From Vibrio sp. ES.051 (GTDB lineage: Bacteria > Pseudomonadota > Gammaproteobacteria > Enterobacterales > Vibrionaceae), in assembly GCF_002563795.1 (NCBI RefSeq), contig NZ_PDJL01000003.1:1116001-1180000 (forward strand): a DNA stretch of 64,000 nt, read 5' to 3'. Under the pieces are notes generated by a model that made no database searches, was not told the origin of the DNA, and was given only the letters and a program-made list of their open reading frames with translations. Position 1 is the stretch's first letter; each line of letters starts with the position of its first letter. Shown here one piece after another: positions 26,678-34,924 of this stretch. A program made the translations under genes and the position numbers.

Positions 26678-26709
26678 CCGTAGTTTAGCTTATCAATATA
26701 ATCGTTCCG
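26678..26709 (+). promoter_or_regulatory. 39-mer-like RctB element (copy 2)
   Basis: CCGTA and TTCCG separated by exactly 22 bases, in the same orientation as copy 1. It shares the words CCGTAGTT and GCT with the 29-mer-like element before rctB. Confidence 0.7.
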
Positions 26710-26719
26710 TAAAAAATTG

Positions 26720-26734
26720 ATTTACATTGTAAAT
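26720..26734. promoter_or_regulatory. parS2: parS2 centromere site
   Basis: ATTTACATTGTAAAT matches the Vibrio chromosome II consensus NTTTACANTGTAAAN. Ten bases from the second 39-mer-like element, so ParB2 bound here could affect RctB binding. Confidence 0.92.
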
Positions 26735-26952
26735 GCGTGACGCTGTAACTGTTAAAATCTTACGGAGTAAGTTGTCTTATATACTGAGATTATTTGATTA
26801 AAATTGAGGATGTTTTTTACTATAAATCATAAAATCGTCGATTTAGGTGTTTTTTTATGTGATGGGTGTTCAAAATGAACGTGCACCTTTTTGTTGTTTT
26901 TGTTGTTTACTGCTGTACAATTGCAAGCATAAATCTTCCAACGGAATTTGGC

Positions 26953-28170
26953 ATGAAAAGAGAAAAAACGATTGATAATCTTCTTGAGTTAGCTGAGCTC
27001 ACGCAACAAGTTCAAGCGGATCGTATTGAGATTGTTTTAGAGGAGCGAAGTGACAACTACTTCCCTCCAATGTCTAAAGCGATGATGGAAACGCGATCAG
27101 GGTTAACTCGCCGCAAGTTAGATGATGCTATCGGTAAAATGGAATCGGCTGGTCATCAATTCACTAAGAATAACGCTAACCATTATTCTATTACGTTAGA
27201 AGAAGCGCATATGTTAATGGACGCGGCAGAAGTGCCTAAATTCCATGAGCGTAAAAAGAATGTTGCTAATAACCCCTGGGTTATTAACGTGCAAAACCAA
27301 AAGGGTGGCACAGGTAAGTCAATGACAGCCGTTCATTTAGCGGCATGTTTAGCGCTGAATTTGGATAAACGCTACCGTATTTGTTTGATTGACTTGGATC
27401 CACAAGGCTCTTTGCGTCTATTCCTCAATCCACAAATCAGCATGGCTGAACACAATAATATCTATTCCGCCGTCGATATTATGTTAGGTAACGTGCCGGA
27501 TGGGGTAGAAATTGATAGCGAATTCTTGCGTAAGAATGTAATGCTGCCAACTCAATACCCAAACCTAAAGTCGATTTCGGCGTTTCCAGAAGATGCAATG
27601 TTCAATGCTGAAGCGTGGCAAACACTCTCGGAAGATCCTTCACTAGATATTGTACGTCTTCTTAAAGAACAATTGATTGAGAAAATCTCTGACGATTTTG
27701 ACATCATCATGATTGATACCGGTCCACACGTTGATCCGTTGGTATGGAATGCCATGTATGCCTCTAATGCCCTGCTGATCCCTTGTGCGGCCAAGCGTCT
27801 TGACTGGGCTTCAACAGTAAACTTCTTCCAGCATTTACCGACGGTATATGAAATGTTCCCGAAAGATTGGAATGGTCTTGAGTTTGTTCGCTTAATGCCA
27901 ACCATGTTTGAGGATGACAATAAGAAACAAGTCTCTGTTTTAACTGAAATGAACTATCTTCTCGGTGACCAAGTTATGATGGCTACCATTCCGCGTAGTC
28001 GTGCGTTTGAGACGTGTGCGGATACTTATAGTACCGTGTTTGACCTGACCATCAGCGACTTTGAAGGTGGTAAGAAAACACTCGCAACCGCACAGGATGC
28101 TGTGCATAAAAGTGCACTGGAGTTAGAGCGTGTATTGCACTCTAATTGGTCGTCATTGAATCAGGGGTAA
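26953..28170 (+). CDS. parA2: Chromosome II partition ATPase ParA2
   Basis: 405 residues from the ATG at 26953, matching the N-terminus known for V. cholerae ParA2 (MKREKTIDNLLELAELTQQV); 29 upstream in-frame codons are not family-like. It is a type Ia ParA: an N-terminal HTH region (SGLTRRKLDDAIGKMESAGH) for DNA binding, then the deviant Walker A NQKGGTGKS with signature Lys117 and Lys122, Walker A' CLIDLDPQGS and Walker B IIMIDTGPHVDP. It moves ParB2-parS2 complexes during chromosome II segregation. Co-transcribed with parB2, 7 bases downstream. Confidence 0.96.
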   Translation: MKREKTIDNLLELAELTQQVQADRIEIVLEERSDNYFPPMSKAMMETRSGLTRRKLDDAIGKMESAGHQFTKNNANHYSITLEEAHMLMDAAEVPKFHERKKNVANNPWVINVQNQKGGTGKSMTAVHLAACLALNLDKRYRICLIDLDPQGSLRLFLNPQISMAEHNNIYSAVDIMLGNVPDGVEIDSEFLRKNVMLPTQYPNLKSISAFPEDAMFNAEAWQTLSEDPSLDIVRLLKEQLIEKISDDFDIIMIDTGPHVDPLVWNAMYASNALLIPCAAKRLDWASTVNFFQHLPTVYEMFPKDWNGLEFVRLMPTMFEDDNKKQVSVLTEMNYLLGDQVMMATIPRSRAFETCADTYSTVFDLTISDFEGGKKTLATAQDAVHKSALELERVLHSNWSSLNQG

Positions 28171-28177
28171 TGAGTAA

Positions 28178-29152
28178 ATGGCTTTGAAAACGTCTGAACT
28201 AAACGCGAAATTATTTGGTAAAACCAATAAACGCCGTGTTGTCACTCCTCAGGAGGCGCAAACGGCGGCAAAAGACAAAGCTCAAACTATTGAGTTGGCC
28301 GTCGCTGGTGAAAACATCGTTCAATTTGAGCTAGTTCGTATTCCGGCAGATAGAGTCGCGTCAGATACAACCGTATTTGTGGATAATGCTCGTGAGCAAT
28401 CGTTCTTAAATGAACATGCCTTGTCCGATGTATTGGTTACATTAAAAGAACGTGGTCAACAATACCCAGCGGTAGGCCGGCGAACGAAAGACGGCCAGAT
28501 TGAAGTCTTAGATGGTAGCCGTCGTCGTATGTCTTGTATTCTTGCTGAGCAAGATTTCTTGGTTTACGTTGGTGACGAGATCAATACAGACCATGCTCGG
28601 TTTCTATCGGACGTAGCGAACGCGCACAAACCTCTCTCTTTGTATGAGAAAGGTAAAGAGATGCAGGCAAAACTAGACAGTGGCGAAGCGGAAGATCAAA
28701 AAGCACTCGCGAACATTTTTCAATGCAGTGAAGCGTTGGTTAGTGGCGCTTTGAAGGCCGCAGCATTACCGTTAGAGTTATTGCAAGCTTACCCTAACGT
28801 TAGCGACCTCGGACGTCCGACGATTGTTAAGTTACATAAACAATTCTCGATGTTAACGCCACAACAGCAGCAAGAGCTAATTAATAAATGCCGCTCTAGT
28901 GAGGGCTTTTTATGGCAGCGTAGTACGGCTCAGGGCGTCGCTCGTTTGACCAAAGAAGTGACCGAACACATCGAACATTGGATTGCAGAACTAGCACCAG
29001 CAAAACCTGACAAGAAAGCTGAAAAAGTTGACCTTGTAAAAGGTCGAGCAAGTTACAGTCGTAAAGGCAGTAACCTTGCTTTGAATTTGAAAAAAGTTGA
29101 TGACAGTTTGATGGAAGAAATCCTCGCTTTTGTTCAAAGTAAAATGCAGTAA
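28178..29152 (+). CDS. parB2: Chromosome II partition protein ParB2
   Basis: 324 residues. N-terminal CTP-binding ParB/Srx-like domain with the GRRTKDGQIEVLDGSRRRMS box (the DGSRR core lies near residue 110), central HTH (ALANIFQCSEALVSGALKAA) that binds parS2, and a C-terminal basic dimer part. It loads at parS2 sites and spreads, forming the partition complex moved by ParA2. Five exact parS2 sites lie within 8 kb. Followed by a strong terminator. Confidence 0.95.
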   Translation: MALKTSELNAKLFGKTNKRRVVTPQEAQTAAKDKAQTIELAVAGENIVQFELVRIPADRVASDTTVFVDNAREQSFLNEHALSDVLVTLKERGQQYPAVGRRTKDGQIEVLDGSRRRMSCILAEQDFLVYVGDEINTDHARFLSDVANAHKPLSLYEKGKEMQAKLDSGEAEDQKALANIFQCSEALVSGALKAAALPLELLQAYPNVSDLGRPTIVKLHKQFSMLTPQQQQELINKCRSSEGFLWQRSTAQGVARLTKEVTEHIEHWIAELAPAKPDKKAEKVDLVKGRASYSRKGSNLALNLKKVDDSLMEEILAFVQSKMQ

Positions 29153-29169
29153 CGCGTCGAACACTTTTG

Positions 29170-29192
29170 AACCGCCTTCGGGCGGTTTTTTT
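29170..29192 (+). terminator. Terminator of parA2-parB2
   Basis: AACCGCC-TTCG-GGCGGTT stem-loop followed by TTTTT. Confidence 0.9.
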
Positions 29193-29272
29193 ATGCCTGT
29201 AGGTTTGGTTGAACCACAGCGAAAAAATGAAGATGTGATACCATTGTGTGAGTCCAACGTTAGGTAAACATA

Positions 29273-31282
29273 ATGTACGCACAATCTGACTTCCTTTCAT
29301 TAATTCAGCAGAAAGCCCACCAGTCTTGGCAACGCTTCGGTGTCGTACTTCAAGGTGAGTCTAAATGGCAGGATGACCTGGTCTCTGTGTTTCACAAAAC
29401 GCAACATCACCAACGCTGGTTTTGTGTCGGTGACTGGTCATTGGAGAGCACTGACTGTGTATCGGCCAAGCAGGGACATATGTTGTTGGGCAGAGAGTGT
29501 GATGTTTTATTGTTTGATGCTCGCCAACACTTTGATGCGAATAGTTTCACGGCGGCACTTGGGGCGTTAGTTGGTGGCGGTATTCTTATCGTTGTTGTTG
29601 ATCAGCATCAATCCATTAACTATGCCCAACAATGGATACAGATGCAGTGGCAAAAACTCACCGTGCTTGAACAACATAAACACCTACCCGCGTTACCAGA
29701 AAGCACTACTTTAGAAAAACAGAGCCCATACTCAGAACAACAACATGTGGTCTGTTTGATTGAGAAAGTCGTCACCGGACATCGAAAACGTCCATTAGTA
29801 TTAACTGCCGACCGTGGCCGAGGAAAAACCAGTGCGCTTGGCATCGCTTGTGCGCATTTGTTACAACAAAAGCCGCTTAGAATTTTACTTACGGCCCCTT
29901 CAATGAAAGCCGTTGAGCCGGTTTATCAACATGCTCTGCGTTTGGTACACAATGCTCAGCGTATTAAGAAAGACAGATTGGAAATCGGTCAGGGTTATAT
30001 TCAATTTATCGCGCCGGATGAATTGTTATCAAGCTTACCTGAATGTGATTTATTGCTCGTCGATGAAGCTGCTGCCATTCCGGTTCCAATGTTGAAAAGT
30101 ATGACTGAGCGTTATCATCGTCTGGTGTTTTCAAGTACGGTGCATGGTTATGAAGGTTGCGGGCGCGGCTTCACGGTCAAATTTATCGAATGGTTACAGC
30201 GACAACGGCCGGGCATCAAAACGTGTCACATGAAGCAGCCTATTCGTTGGAGTGAATCCGATAAGCTCGAATCTTGGCTATATGATGCCTTTTTATTGGA
30301 TGCGGAGTTAACCTACAAAAGTATTGAAGGTATTGAGTCCGTTTGTTTAAGCAAAGTCGATAAACAAGCATTGCTTCTTAAACCTAATCTTTTGCGTGAG
30401 TGCTTCGCGCTGTTGGTCAACGCTCATTATCAAACATCTCCTAATGATTTAATTCATCTTCTACAAGATGACCGCAGTGAGGTTTATATTGCAACGCATA
30501 AAAACGATATCGTTGGAGTGCTATTGACGGTAGAAGAGGGAGGGCTTGACGCCGAGTTGATTAAAGATGTGCAGCTAGGTACACGTCGTCCGAAAGGACA
30601 TTTAACCCCTATTACCATTGTCAATCAGCTTGGCTTTGCTAACGTTGGTGAGTTGTCGACTTTACGTGTGATGCGAATTGCGGTTCATCCTGAATTACAA
30701 GGTCAAGGTATCGGTCAAAAAATGCTGCAACAACTTGAGTTGTTTGTCGCGCCACACATTTCTTATCTATCGACCAGCTTTGGTGCAACCGAAGAGTTGA
30801 TTCATTTTTGGCAGAAGTCAGGGTTCCAATCCATTCGCTTAGGAACCATGCGCGATGCAGCCAGCGGTAGTTATTCATTATTAATGGTTCGTCAATGCGG
30901 ATCAAAAGCTCAAGCATGGATAGCAGAGTCGCAAACGTTATTTAAAGAAATGTTGTTTAGTCACGTCGCTTATGTGTATCCAAAATTAGAACCTTCCCTC
31001 TTTCGTATTTTGTTGCAACACTCAGCCTTGTCGAAGGCACTTCATCCTGCCAAACAAGCTTTGATTGAGAGTTATGCACATGGAGGAAGTAGTTTTGAAT
31101 CGGTTTCGTTGTGGCTTCAACAGCGATTACTTCAACGTGGTTTAGGTTCTGTGTCCGATTTGATGATCAGTAAACTCTTTCTAAATCGAGATTGGGCCGA
31201 GTGCGGAAACCAATTTGGTTTGTCTGGAAGAAAGCAAGTCGAGCAACAATTAAGAGAGGAAGTGAAAAAATATTTAGAGTAA
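29273..31282 (+). CDS. tmcA: tRNA(Met) cytidine acetyltransferase TmcA
   Basis: 669 residues (E. coli TmcA 671). Makes N4-acetylcytidine at the wobble position of elongator tRNA-Met with acetyl-CoA and ATP. N-terminal DUF1726-type domain, RecA-like helicase module with Walker A DRGRGKTSALG (Lys185) and Walker B LLVDEAAAIPVPML, then a GNAT domain (LRVMRIAVHPELQGQGIGQK) and a C-terminal tRNA-binding tail. It is a single gene between parB2 and a parS2 pair; one parS2 site begins on the last base of its stop codon. Confidence 0.95.
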   Translation: MYAQSDFLSLIQQKAHQSWQRFGVVLQGESKWQDDLVSVFHKTQHHQRWFCVGDWSLESTDCVSAKQGHMLLGRECDVLLFDARQHFDANSFTAALGALVGGGILIVVVDQHQSINYAQQWIQMQWQKLTVLEQHKHLPALPESTTLEKQSPYSEQQHVVCLIEKVVTGHRKRPLVLTADRGRGKTSALGIACAHLLQQKPLRILLTAPSMKAVEPVYQHALRLVHNAQRIKKDRLEIGQGYIQFIAPDELLSSLPECDLLLVDEAAAIPVPMLKSMTERYHRLVFSSTVHGYEGCGRGFTVKFIEWLQRQRPGIKTCHMKQPIRWSESDKLESWLYDAFLLDAELTYKSIEGIESVCLSKVDKQALLLKPNLLRECFALLVNAHYQTSPNDLIHLLQDDRSEVYIATHKNDIVGVLLTVEEGGLDAELIKDVQLGTRRPKGHLTPITIVNQLGFANVGELSTLRVMRIAVHPELQGQGIGQKMLQQLELFVAPHISYLSTSFGATEELIHFWQKSGFQSIRLGTMRDAASGSYSLLMVRQCGSKAQAWIAESQTLFKEMLFSHVAYVYPKLEPSLFRILLQHSALSKALHPAKQALIESYAHGGSSFESVSLWLQQRLLQRGLGSVSDLMISKLFLNRDWAECGNQFGLSGRKQVEQQLREEVKKYLE

Positions 31283-31296
31283 TTTACATTGTAAAT
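31282..31296. promoter_or_regulatory. parS2: parS2 centromere site
   Basis: ATTTACATTGTAAAT, identical to the site before parA2, starting at the last base of the tmcA stop codon. Confidence 0.92.
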
Positions 31297-31317
31297 TAAG
31301 CAAGAGAAGAGGGTTAA

Positions 31318-31332
31318 CTTTACACTGTAAAT
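31318..31332. promoter_or_regulatory. parS2: parS2 centromere site
   Basis: CTTTACACTGTAAAT, consensus match, 36 bases from the preceding parS2 site. The surrounding intergenic region 31283-31653 holds no other recognised feature apart from an inverted repeat of GGTTAA/TTAACC around this site. Confidence 0.9.
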
Positions 31333-31653
31333 TTAACCCTCTTTTTGTTTCTATCCTTTCGTTCAAGTTAATTTGAGCTTTAAAGCAAACTGTTCATCAC
31401 TTAAAACTGTAAACCTTGTCTTTGAGGTTCGGTGGATTCTAGCTGAATAACATCGCTACTCTAGCCAATAAATTGGTCTATCTCACCGTTTAAGACCAGT
31501 TTGGGCGATGAGTCGCGCATCAATACATCCTGCTTACAACGTAGCTACTTTAGTCACGGCCTTTAGTGACGTGAGCCTTATAATAAGCAATGCGAGGTTT
31601 GTTCATGAAATGGTTTTGGGTAAACTGAGGAGGGAATAGGGAAGTAGATTGGT

Positions 31654-33333
31654 ATGAGTATGTGGAAGCTGTGTCTAGCGTTGTCTGAAGACGAAAGCAA
31701 GGTTGTTGCTCGCCTTCCGCGAGAAATTGAAGCAAAACTCAAGCATGAGGAATTAAGAGAGCAACTCGCTGAGATAGATGCTAACAAAATGTGGGTTGAT
31801 GACGCTGAGGTCGTCCGATTTATTAACTGCGCAAAAGAGCGAAAAGCAGAAGCATACGACGGTATTGTCATCGCGCAAAAATGCAATGCCCAAGTTAATG
31901 TAGAGCTGTCTAACAATGACATGCTTGCGAGTATGACCGTGATTGGAGCGTATGGCGGAAGGGGACTCCTCGGCCCTGAAATTGTCCAAGCACTTGCTCA
32001 AGCTCGAGTATCCAAAGGCATTAACAAGCTGGCGCTGAAAAAAGTCATGGTAGTGAGTGCTCAACTGAAACCCGGTGAAACTTTTTCTCAACCTGTAGCG
32101 GTTGGTAAGCAACCCGTCAAAGGGAAAGACGCCATCTTCACTCCGCTTGTTAAAGACATCACCAAACGCATTCTCAAACCTAAAGAGGGCCAATCCTCTA
32201 GCGATAAAATTGATTTACGCAACCTCGGTGAAACGATTGCTGTGGAAGTTGGCGATGAAGTGATGCGACGCACGCCTGCCACGAAAGGCACTCCTGGGTT
32301 TACCGTTCAAGGACGTGTTGTTCCTCCGCTCGCGGGAAAAGATAGCCCGATGAAATCAGCGAAAGGCACAGAAATTAGTAAACATGATCCTAATTTATTA
32401 GTGGCTTCTGTGTCAGGCACGCCACTAATTAAAGACAAAACTATTGAAGTGGATAATGCGCTCTGCCTCAATAGTGTTGGGATCAACACTGGGCACGTAA
32501 AGTTCAAAGGTAATGTCATCATCGGCGGTAACGTCGAATCTGGTATGGTCGTCAAAGCTACGGGGTCAATCACTGTTGGCGGTTTTATCGAGTCTGCGGA
32601 TGTCGAGGCGAGAGGGGATATCCAAGTTGGTAAAGGCATTATTGGTCATAACGTGAGTGATGGACAACCAAAGAGTTGTCACGTCAAAACGAAAGCCTCA
32701 ATTCGCGCTAGCTACGCTCAGTATTGTGAGTTGACGTCAGGAGAAGATATCGAACTTGCGGTACATAGCATGAACAACGATATTCAATGTGGACGTAATC
32801 TTGTTGTGCTCGATGCAACCGGTAAAAATGGCACGCTCAGTGGCGGAGATGCCAAAGTTGCGGGTAAGGTGCTTTGTTCTCAACTTGGTGTCGAAGGAGA
32901 TACGGCCACGAAAATTGAAGCGTTTGCACATTTTTCTGTATATAAAGAACGCATTGCTAAATTGAAAGAAGATTACAAGCTAGCGCAAGAGGGGACGATG
33001 AATGTGATCCGGCAAGAGCTCGAATTTAAAAAACGCCCGAAAATAGAGCGAACGAATGAAGAGCAAGCGCAGATTGAAGCACTTAAAGCAAAAAATAATA
33101 GTCGTCTTGAAGAAGTACAGCACAAGCTTGAACAAAGCGAGAATGAGTTTGACGTTGCGTTAGAGGATAATGTCGTGGAAGCTAAGGAGCGTGTCTTTAC
33201 ACGTGTGACGGTGCAGTTTGGAGATGAAAAGGTGACGACCAAACGCACACATGGCGGAAGTATATTTTGTTTTAATCAATACGAAATTAAAGTTTCTGCG
33301 AATTTGGAAAAAGATTGCCTCGCAGCCGTTTAA
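31654..33333 (+). CDS. FapA-family protein (DUF342)
   Basis: 559 residues. The central part (about 190-420) is the FapA right-handed beta-helix: repeats with NVIIGGNVESGMVVKATGSI and TVGGFIESADVEARGDIQVG. This is followed by a long charged coiled-coil (about 430-520) and a short C-terminal domain. DUF342/FapA proteins are linked to flagellar assembly or polymer-type surface control in other bacteria. The role in Vibrio is not known, and there are no flagellar genes nearby. No signal peptide. It stands alone between two parS2 pairs, with its own terminator. Confidence 0.85.
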   Translation: MSMWKLCLALSEDESKVVARLPREIEAKLKHEELREQLAEIDANKMWVDDAEVVRFINCAKERKAEAYDGIVIAQKCNAQVNVELSNNDMLASMTVIGAYGGRGLLGPEIVQALAQARVSKGINKLALKKVMVVSAQLKPGETFSQPVAVGKQPVKGKDAIFTPLVKDITKRILKPKEGQSSSDKIDLRNLGETIAVEVGDEVMRRTPATKGTPGFTVQGRVVPPLAGKDSPMKSAKGTEISKHDPNLLVASVSGTPLIKDKTIEVDNALCLNSVGINTGHVKFKGNVIIGGNVESGMVVKATGSITVGGFIESADVEARGDIQVGKGIIGHNVSDGQPKSCHVKTKASIRASYAQYCELTSGEDIELAVHSMNNDIQCGRNLVVLDATGKNGTLSGGDAKVAGKVLCSQLGVEGDTATKIEAFAHFSVYKERIAKLKEDYKLAQEGTMNVIRQELEFKKRPKIERTNEEQAQIEALKAKNNSRLEEVQHKLEQSENEFDVALEDNVVEAKERVFTRVTVQFGDEKVTTKRTHGGSIFCFNQYEIKVSANLEKDCLAAV

Positions 33334-33344
33334 CTATCTAACTT

Positions 33345-33387
33345 AGCCCACGTTTTTAGTTATGCGGTTAAAAACGTGGGCTTTTAC
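33345..33387. terminator. Terminator of the FapA-family gene
   Basis: AGCCCACGTTTTTA / TAAAAACGTGGGCT, 14-bp perfect stem with a 10-base loop followed by TTTAC. Confidence 0.8.
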
Positions 33388-33663
33388 TTTCGACAATTTA
33401 GGAAGTTATCTCAGTTATAGCTTTTAATAGTTTTACATTGATACCCAATATGACTGTCATCGCTTGTTTGATGAATAAAGCCAAATAGCCACGGTATTCG
33501 CCAACGATGGCATTGGGCGCTACATGGCCTTGGATTATTTAATCTTTTGACCACATGTAAAAACACAGAAAGATGATGTTCAAGGGTCGTATGCTGAGTG
33601 TCGAGGCTTTCAACTCTTCCCACTCAAATGGCGGTATGGAAATGAATGGTTCAATCAGTACTG

Positions 33664-33678
33664 CTTTACACTGTAAAC
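33664..33678. promoter_or_regulatory. parS2: parS2 centromere site
   Basis: CTTTACACTGTAAAC matches the parS2 consensus at all fixed positions. Confidence 0.9.
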
Positions 33679-33922
33679 TGCTCGCGCGCCGAGCATATTT
33701 AGCTGATCTTAATTTGATAAAGCTCGAGCAAAGACAAAAAAAAGAGCATATCGAATGTTTACTCTACACGTCGGTGGATGTGATTTTTCGTTATATCTTG
33801 TTTATCCAAAGCGTTAGCATTTACCAAAAAGTGAGCAAAAGAAATTAGAAACGGTGCGAGCCGTAAGCACGCAAAGATGCAGCTAACCAAATTTGTGTTG
33901 AAGCTCGTCGCGTCAACTTGTT

Positions 33923-33937
33923 ATTTACACTGTAAAC
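33923..33937. promoter_or_regulatory. parS2: parS2 centromere site
   Basis: ATTTACACTGTAAAC matches the parS2 consensus at all fixed positions. Confidence 0.9.
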
Positions 33938-34085
33938 CACAGTTAGTGTCACTACGTCATCGATATTGGTTTGGGAGAGTTAACCATCCAATTCATCTTC
34001 AGAATAAAAAATACCAAGCATTAAATCAATTCAGGTAATAACATCTCCCCTCCACCTAGGAGGCATTATCGATAGCTCTAACTCT

Positions 34086-34874
34086 CTATTTTTGATTAAG
34101 ATTGAACTGTAGTAGAGCGATAAATGCGGAGAGATGCTTTTCGATAGTGAGGTCGACCGAAATAGCGGGCAGTTCAACCGTGATACAAGGTAAGAGGCGC
34201 TCACTACACCAAGTGCCAAACGAGCCTGGAGTCTCGTAGTCGACTTCAGTCACTATTGGTAAATTGAATTGTTCACTGAGCCACTGTGCAATATTCGAAT
34301 ATTCTGGGTCATCGACAAAGGCGAGTGGTTCGTGGAAGGAGACCACAAATTTCGGCCTACGCGCTTCAATTAATCTGATCAGTGCTTCGACTTCGGGCTC
34401 TAATTTCTCTTTACTGCCTGTTTTTACTTTAACATCTCGCACTGGCGTGTGAGAGCTCCAGCGATATACCGTATTATCTTTCGTCCAGTTTTGGGTTGGG
34501 AAGGCGCGGTTAAGGTCGACTTGATTGGCATTAGCACGAGTACCGAGTTGATTTCCATCTGGGTTTATAGACAGGATCACATCGTGTCTCAAACTGTCAG
34601 CAGGCACACTTCTCAGTGCGCATGACAAACCTGCAATAGAAGATGTTTCATCACCGTGAGTGCCCGCGATAATTAGCCCTCGCGAGTCACTGTCCACTTG
34701 CGCAGGGAAGTAAAGTAAAGGTGCACCCAATACCGACTGCCCATATAATGTTGGCTGAATTAAAAAGGCTGCTCTTTCCGTTCTTGGAATTAGACTCACC
34801 GTAATCTCCTGATTGATGAAGTAGTATTGATCACTACATAAACCGAACTGTTTACGCTCGTCAACGGTTGTCAT
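34086..34874 (-). CDS. mpaA: Murein peptide amidase A-like zinc carboxypeptidase
   Basis: 262 residues from the ATG at 34874; 22 further upstream codons lie in the divergent promoter. M14-type (succinylglutamate desuccinylase-like) fold: zinc ligands in GTHGDE and VSFHEP, catalytic Glu in ITVELPAI, and the MpaA hallmarks LSCALRSVPA, INPDGNQLGTRANANQVDLN. MpaA cleaves the gamma-D-Glu-diaminopimelate bond of murein tripeptide in the cytoplasm, so the peptide is recycled. It is divergent, by only 50 bases, from an MppA/OppA-type binding protein gene, which supports the murein-peptide assignment. Confidence 0.85.
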   Translation of the reverse strand: MTTVDERKQFGLCSDQYYFINQEITVSLIPRTERAAFLIQPTLYGQSVLGAPLLYFPAQVDSDSRGLIIAGTHGDETSSIAGLSCALRSVPADSLRHDVILSINPDGNQLGTRANANQVDLNRAFPTQNWTKDNTVYRWSSHTPVRDVKVKTGSKEKLEPEVEALIRLIEARRPKFVVSFHEPLAFVDDPEYSNIAQWLSEQFNLPIVTEVDYETPGSFGTWCSERLLPCITVELPAISVDLTIEKHLSAFIALLQFNLNQK

Positions 34875-34924
34875 GTTAATTGTGGTGCTTGCTTCACAAC
34901 ACGAGTTAGGAGAAAGAAAACAAT

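Larger units (their letters stand above)
25713..26952. other. oriCII: oriCII: origin of replication of chromosome II
   Basis: 1,240 bases without a supported protein gene, between rctB and parA2. In order: 29-mer-like element, AT-rich GATC-dense unwinding region, six phased iterons, a DnaA box, then a regulatory (incII-like) part with irregular iterons and two 39-mer-like elements, and a parS2 site before parA2. This is the order known for V. cholerae oriCII, including the region called rctA there. Confidence 0.95.
33388..34085. other. Intergenic region with two parS2 sites and a possible structured RNA
   Basis: About 700 bases without a credible gene. A 91-codon open frame (33573-33848) runs through a parS2 site and has no family features. 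Around 33829-33890 a GNRA-capped stem (ACGGT-GCGA-GCCGT) followed by ACGCAAAG recalls the core of c-di-GMP-I riboswitches, but the match is incomplete. Confidence 0.4.

Noticed and set aside
26866..26952. In-frame N-terminal extension of parA2 with a hydrophobic segment
   Set aside because: V. cholerae ParA2 begins at the MKREKTIDN position; the extension has no ribosome binding site and lies in the parA2 promoter region.
33431..33443. parS2-like TTTACATTGATAC
   Set aside because: The right arm has lost the palindrome.
33573..33848. 91-codon open frame
   Set aside because: It passes through a parS2 site, has no family-like sequence and no good start.
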